This document shows positions 5,160-5,694 of a stretch of DNA of 5,694 bases, piece by piece. Source of the DNA: JALXCG01 sp026991065 [NCBI: Gemmatimonadota bacterium] (GTDB lineage Bacteria > GCA-2686955); the NCBI GenBank assembly GCA_026991065.1, contig JALXCG010000486.1, positions 1 through 5,694 on the forward strand, given 5' to 3'. A model generated the notes under the pieces. That model searched no databases. It saw only the letters and a program-made list of their open reading frames with translations, and was not told where the DNA came from. Both the position numbers and the translations under genes were made by a program. Numbering within the stretch: position 1 is the stretch's first letter; each line of letters starts with the position of its first letter.

Positions 5160-5694
5160 CCGGGGGACTGGAGCACCCAGGCCGTGGTCGTTGCAGACTC
5201 GGTAGCCGCAGGAGCCATCAGCAATCCGGGAGCCACCCCCAGGATGATGATCGCCGCCACCGCCAGAAGTACCGCCAAGCGCCCACCGACATGCAGCGCC
5301 ACGTCATCGGCCTCAACACTCTCGGCCATATACATCTCGACGATTACTTGCAAATAGTAGTAGGCCGCCATGGCGCTGGTCGCCACAACCAGGATCGCCA
5401 AGCCAACGGCATCCGACGACACCAGCACCCGAAAGATCCCAAACTTGGCAGCAAACCCCGCGGTTGGCGGAACACCGGCCAGAGAGAGCATCACCACCAA
5501 GAGCGCAAACGCGAGCAGCGGATGCCGCCGCGCCAGGCCACGCAACTCGCGACGATCCAGGTCCACAGCCCCTTCGCGCTGCAGGACGCCCACCAAGAGG
5601 AACCCGGCGATTCCGGTAAGCGCATAGGCGACCAGGTAGAAAAGCACCGGCCCAACCGCAGCACTGCCGCCAACAAATGCAACCGCTATGTAAC
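5153..5694 (-). CDS. nuoN: NADH-quinone oxidoreductase subunit N (NuoN), C-terminal part
   Basis: Partial gene: the minus-strand frame stays open to the right edge, giving about 179 residues. The N-terminal part, probably more than half of a typical 450-500-residue NuoN, lies outside. NuoN is one of the antiporter-like, proton-pumping membrane subunits of complex I. The visible piece is strongly hydrophobic with about four to five membrane helices. It shows VLFYLVAYALTGIAGF, then a cytoplasmic-type loop ending RGLARRHPLLA, then the family signature SLAGVPPTAGFAAKF (about 5441-5485) with the conserved helix Lys, then SAMAAYYYLQVIVEMY, and a last helix before the stop. This loop wording (DLDDLRGLxRRxP) favours NuoN over NuoL/NuoM or Mrp antiporters. 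The GTG at 5647 is internal, not the true start. The gene ends its operon here, converging on uvrC. Confidence 0.94.
   Translation of the reverse strand, partial: YIAVAFVGGSAAVGPVLFYLVAYALTGIAGFLLVGVLQREGAVDLDRRELRGLARRHPLLAFALLVVMLSLAGVPPTAGFAAKFGIFRVLVSSDAVGLAILVVATSAMAAYYYLQVIVEMYMAESVEADDVALHVGGRLAVLLAVAAIIILGVAPGLLMAPAATESATTTAWVLQSPGC

Noticed and set aside
1-5694. Searched for tRNA, rRNA, CRISPR arrays, insertion sequences, terminal repeats, attachment sites, toxin-antitoxin or defence genes.
   Set aside because: No supporting pattern was seen by eye on either strand; the window is filled by housekeeping genes and short gaps.

Overview
This 5.7-kb window is ordinary bacterial chromosome. 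It is GC-rich, protein-dense and has short intergenic gaps. The mix of respiratory complex I genes, DNA repair and pterin synthesis fits a respiring, Gram-negative-type bacterium. The wording of the NuoI ferredoxin (FCGLCVDACPCDAIRMDT) reminds me of deltaproteobacterial, myxococcal or planctomycete NuoI. That is memory rather than a search, and I do not assign a phylum.

Layout, left to right. (1) Positions 1-328, + strand: the 3' end of a NuoI-like complex I ferredoxin subunit. (2) 337-1623, - strand: a 428-residue protein that looks like a degenerate HD-GYP/HD-type signalling protein with a Cys/His-containing tail; it has no confident function. (3) 1624-1780: a 157-bp intergenic stretch with at most a weak promoter candidate and a small inverted repeat. 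(4) 1781-2569, - strand: an N-formylglutamate amidohydrolase family protein. (5) 2569-3111, - strand: folE, GTP cyclohydrolase I. Its stop codon overlaps the start of the amidohydrolase gene by one base (TGATG), so the two form a translationally coupled pair. (6) 3112-3273: a divergent intergenic region with a possible 35-codon leader ORF and a small palindrome. (7) 3274-5142, + strand: a complete uvrC. (8) 5153-5694, - strand: the 3' part of nuoN, the antiporter-like membrane subunit of complex I, running off the right edge.

How the genes relate. NuoI and NuoN belong to the same NADH:quinone oxidoreductase, but here they point towards each other. The 4.8 kb between them carries housekeeping genes that have nothing obvious to do with respiration. 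FolE makes dihydroneopterin triphosphate for folate, queuosine or other pterins. The coupled amidohydrolase may act on a formylated or otherwise N-acylated small molecule, but no pathway link is proven. UvrC is the dual-incision nuclease of nucleotide excision repair and retains its nuclease residues and the four iron-sulfur-type cysteines.

I found no convincing new defence, mobile or RNA-based system. The items most worth a second look are the degenerate HD-like protein, the folE/amidohydrolase coupling, the split and convergent complex I genes, a possible leader ORF upstream of folE, and an in-frame A-AAA-AAG slippery heptamer in uvrC.
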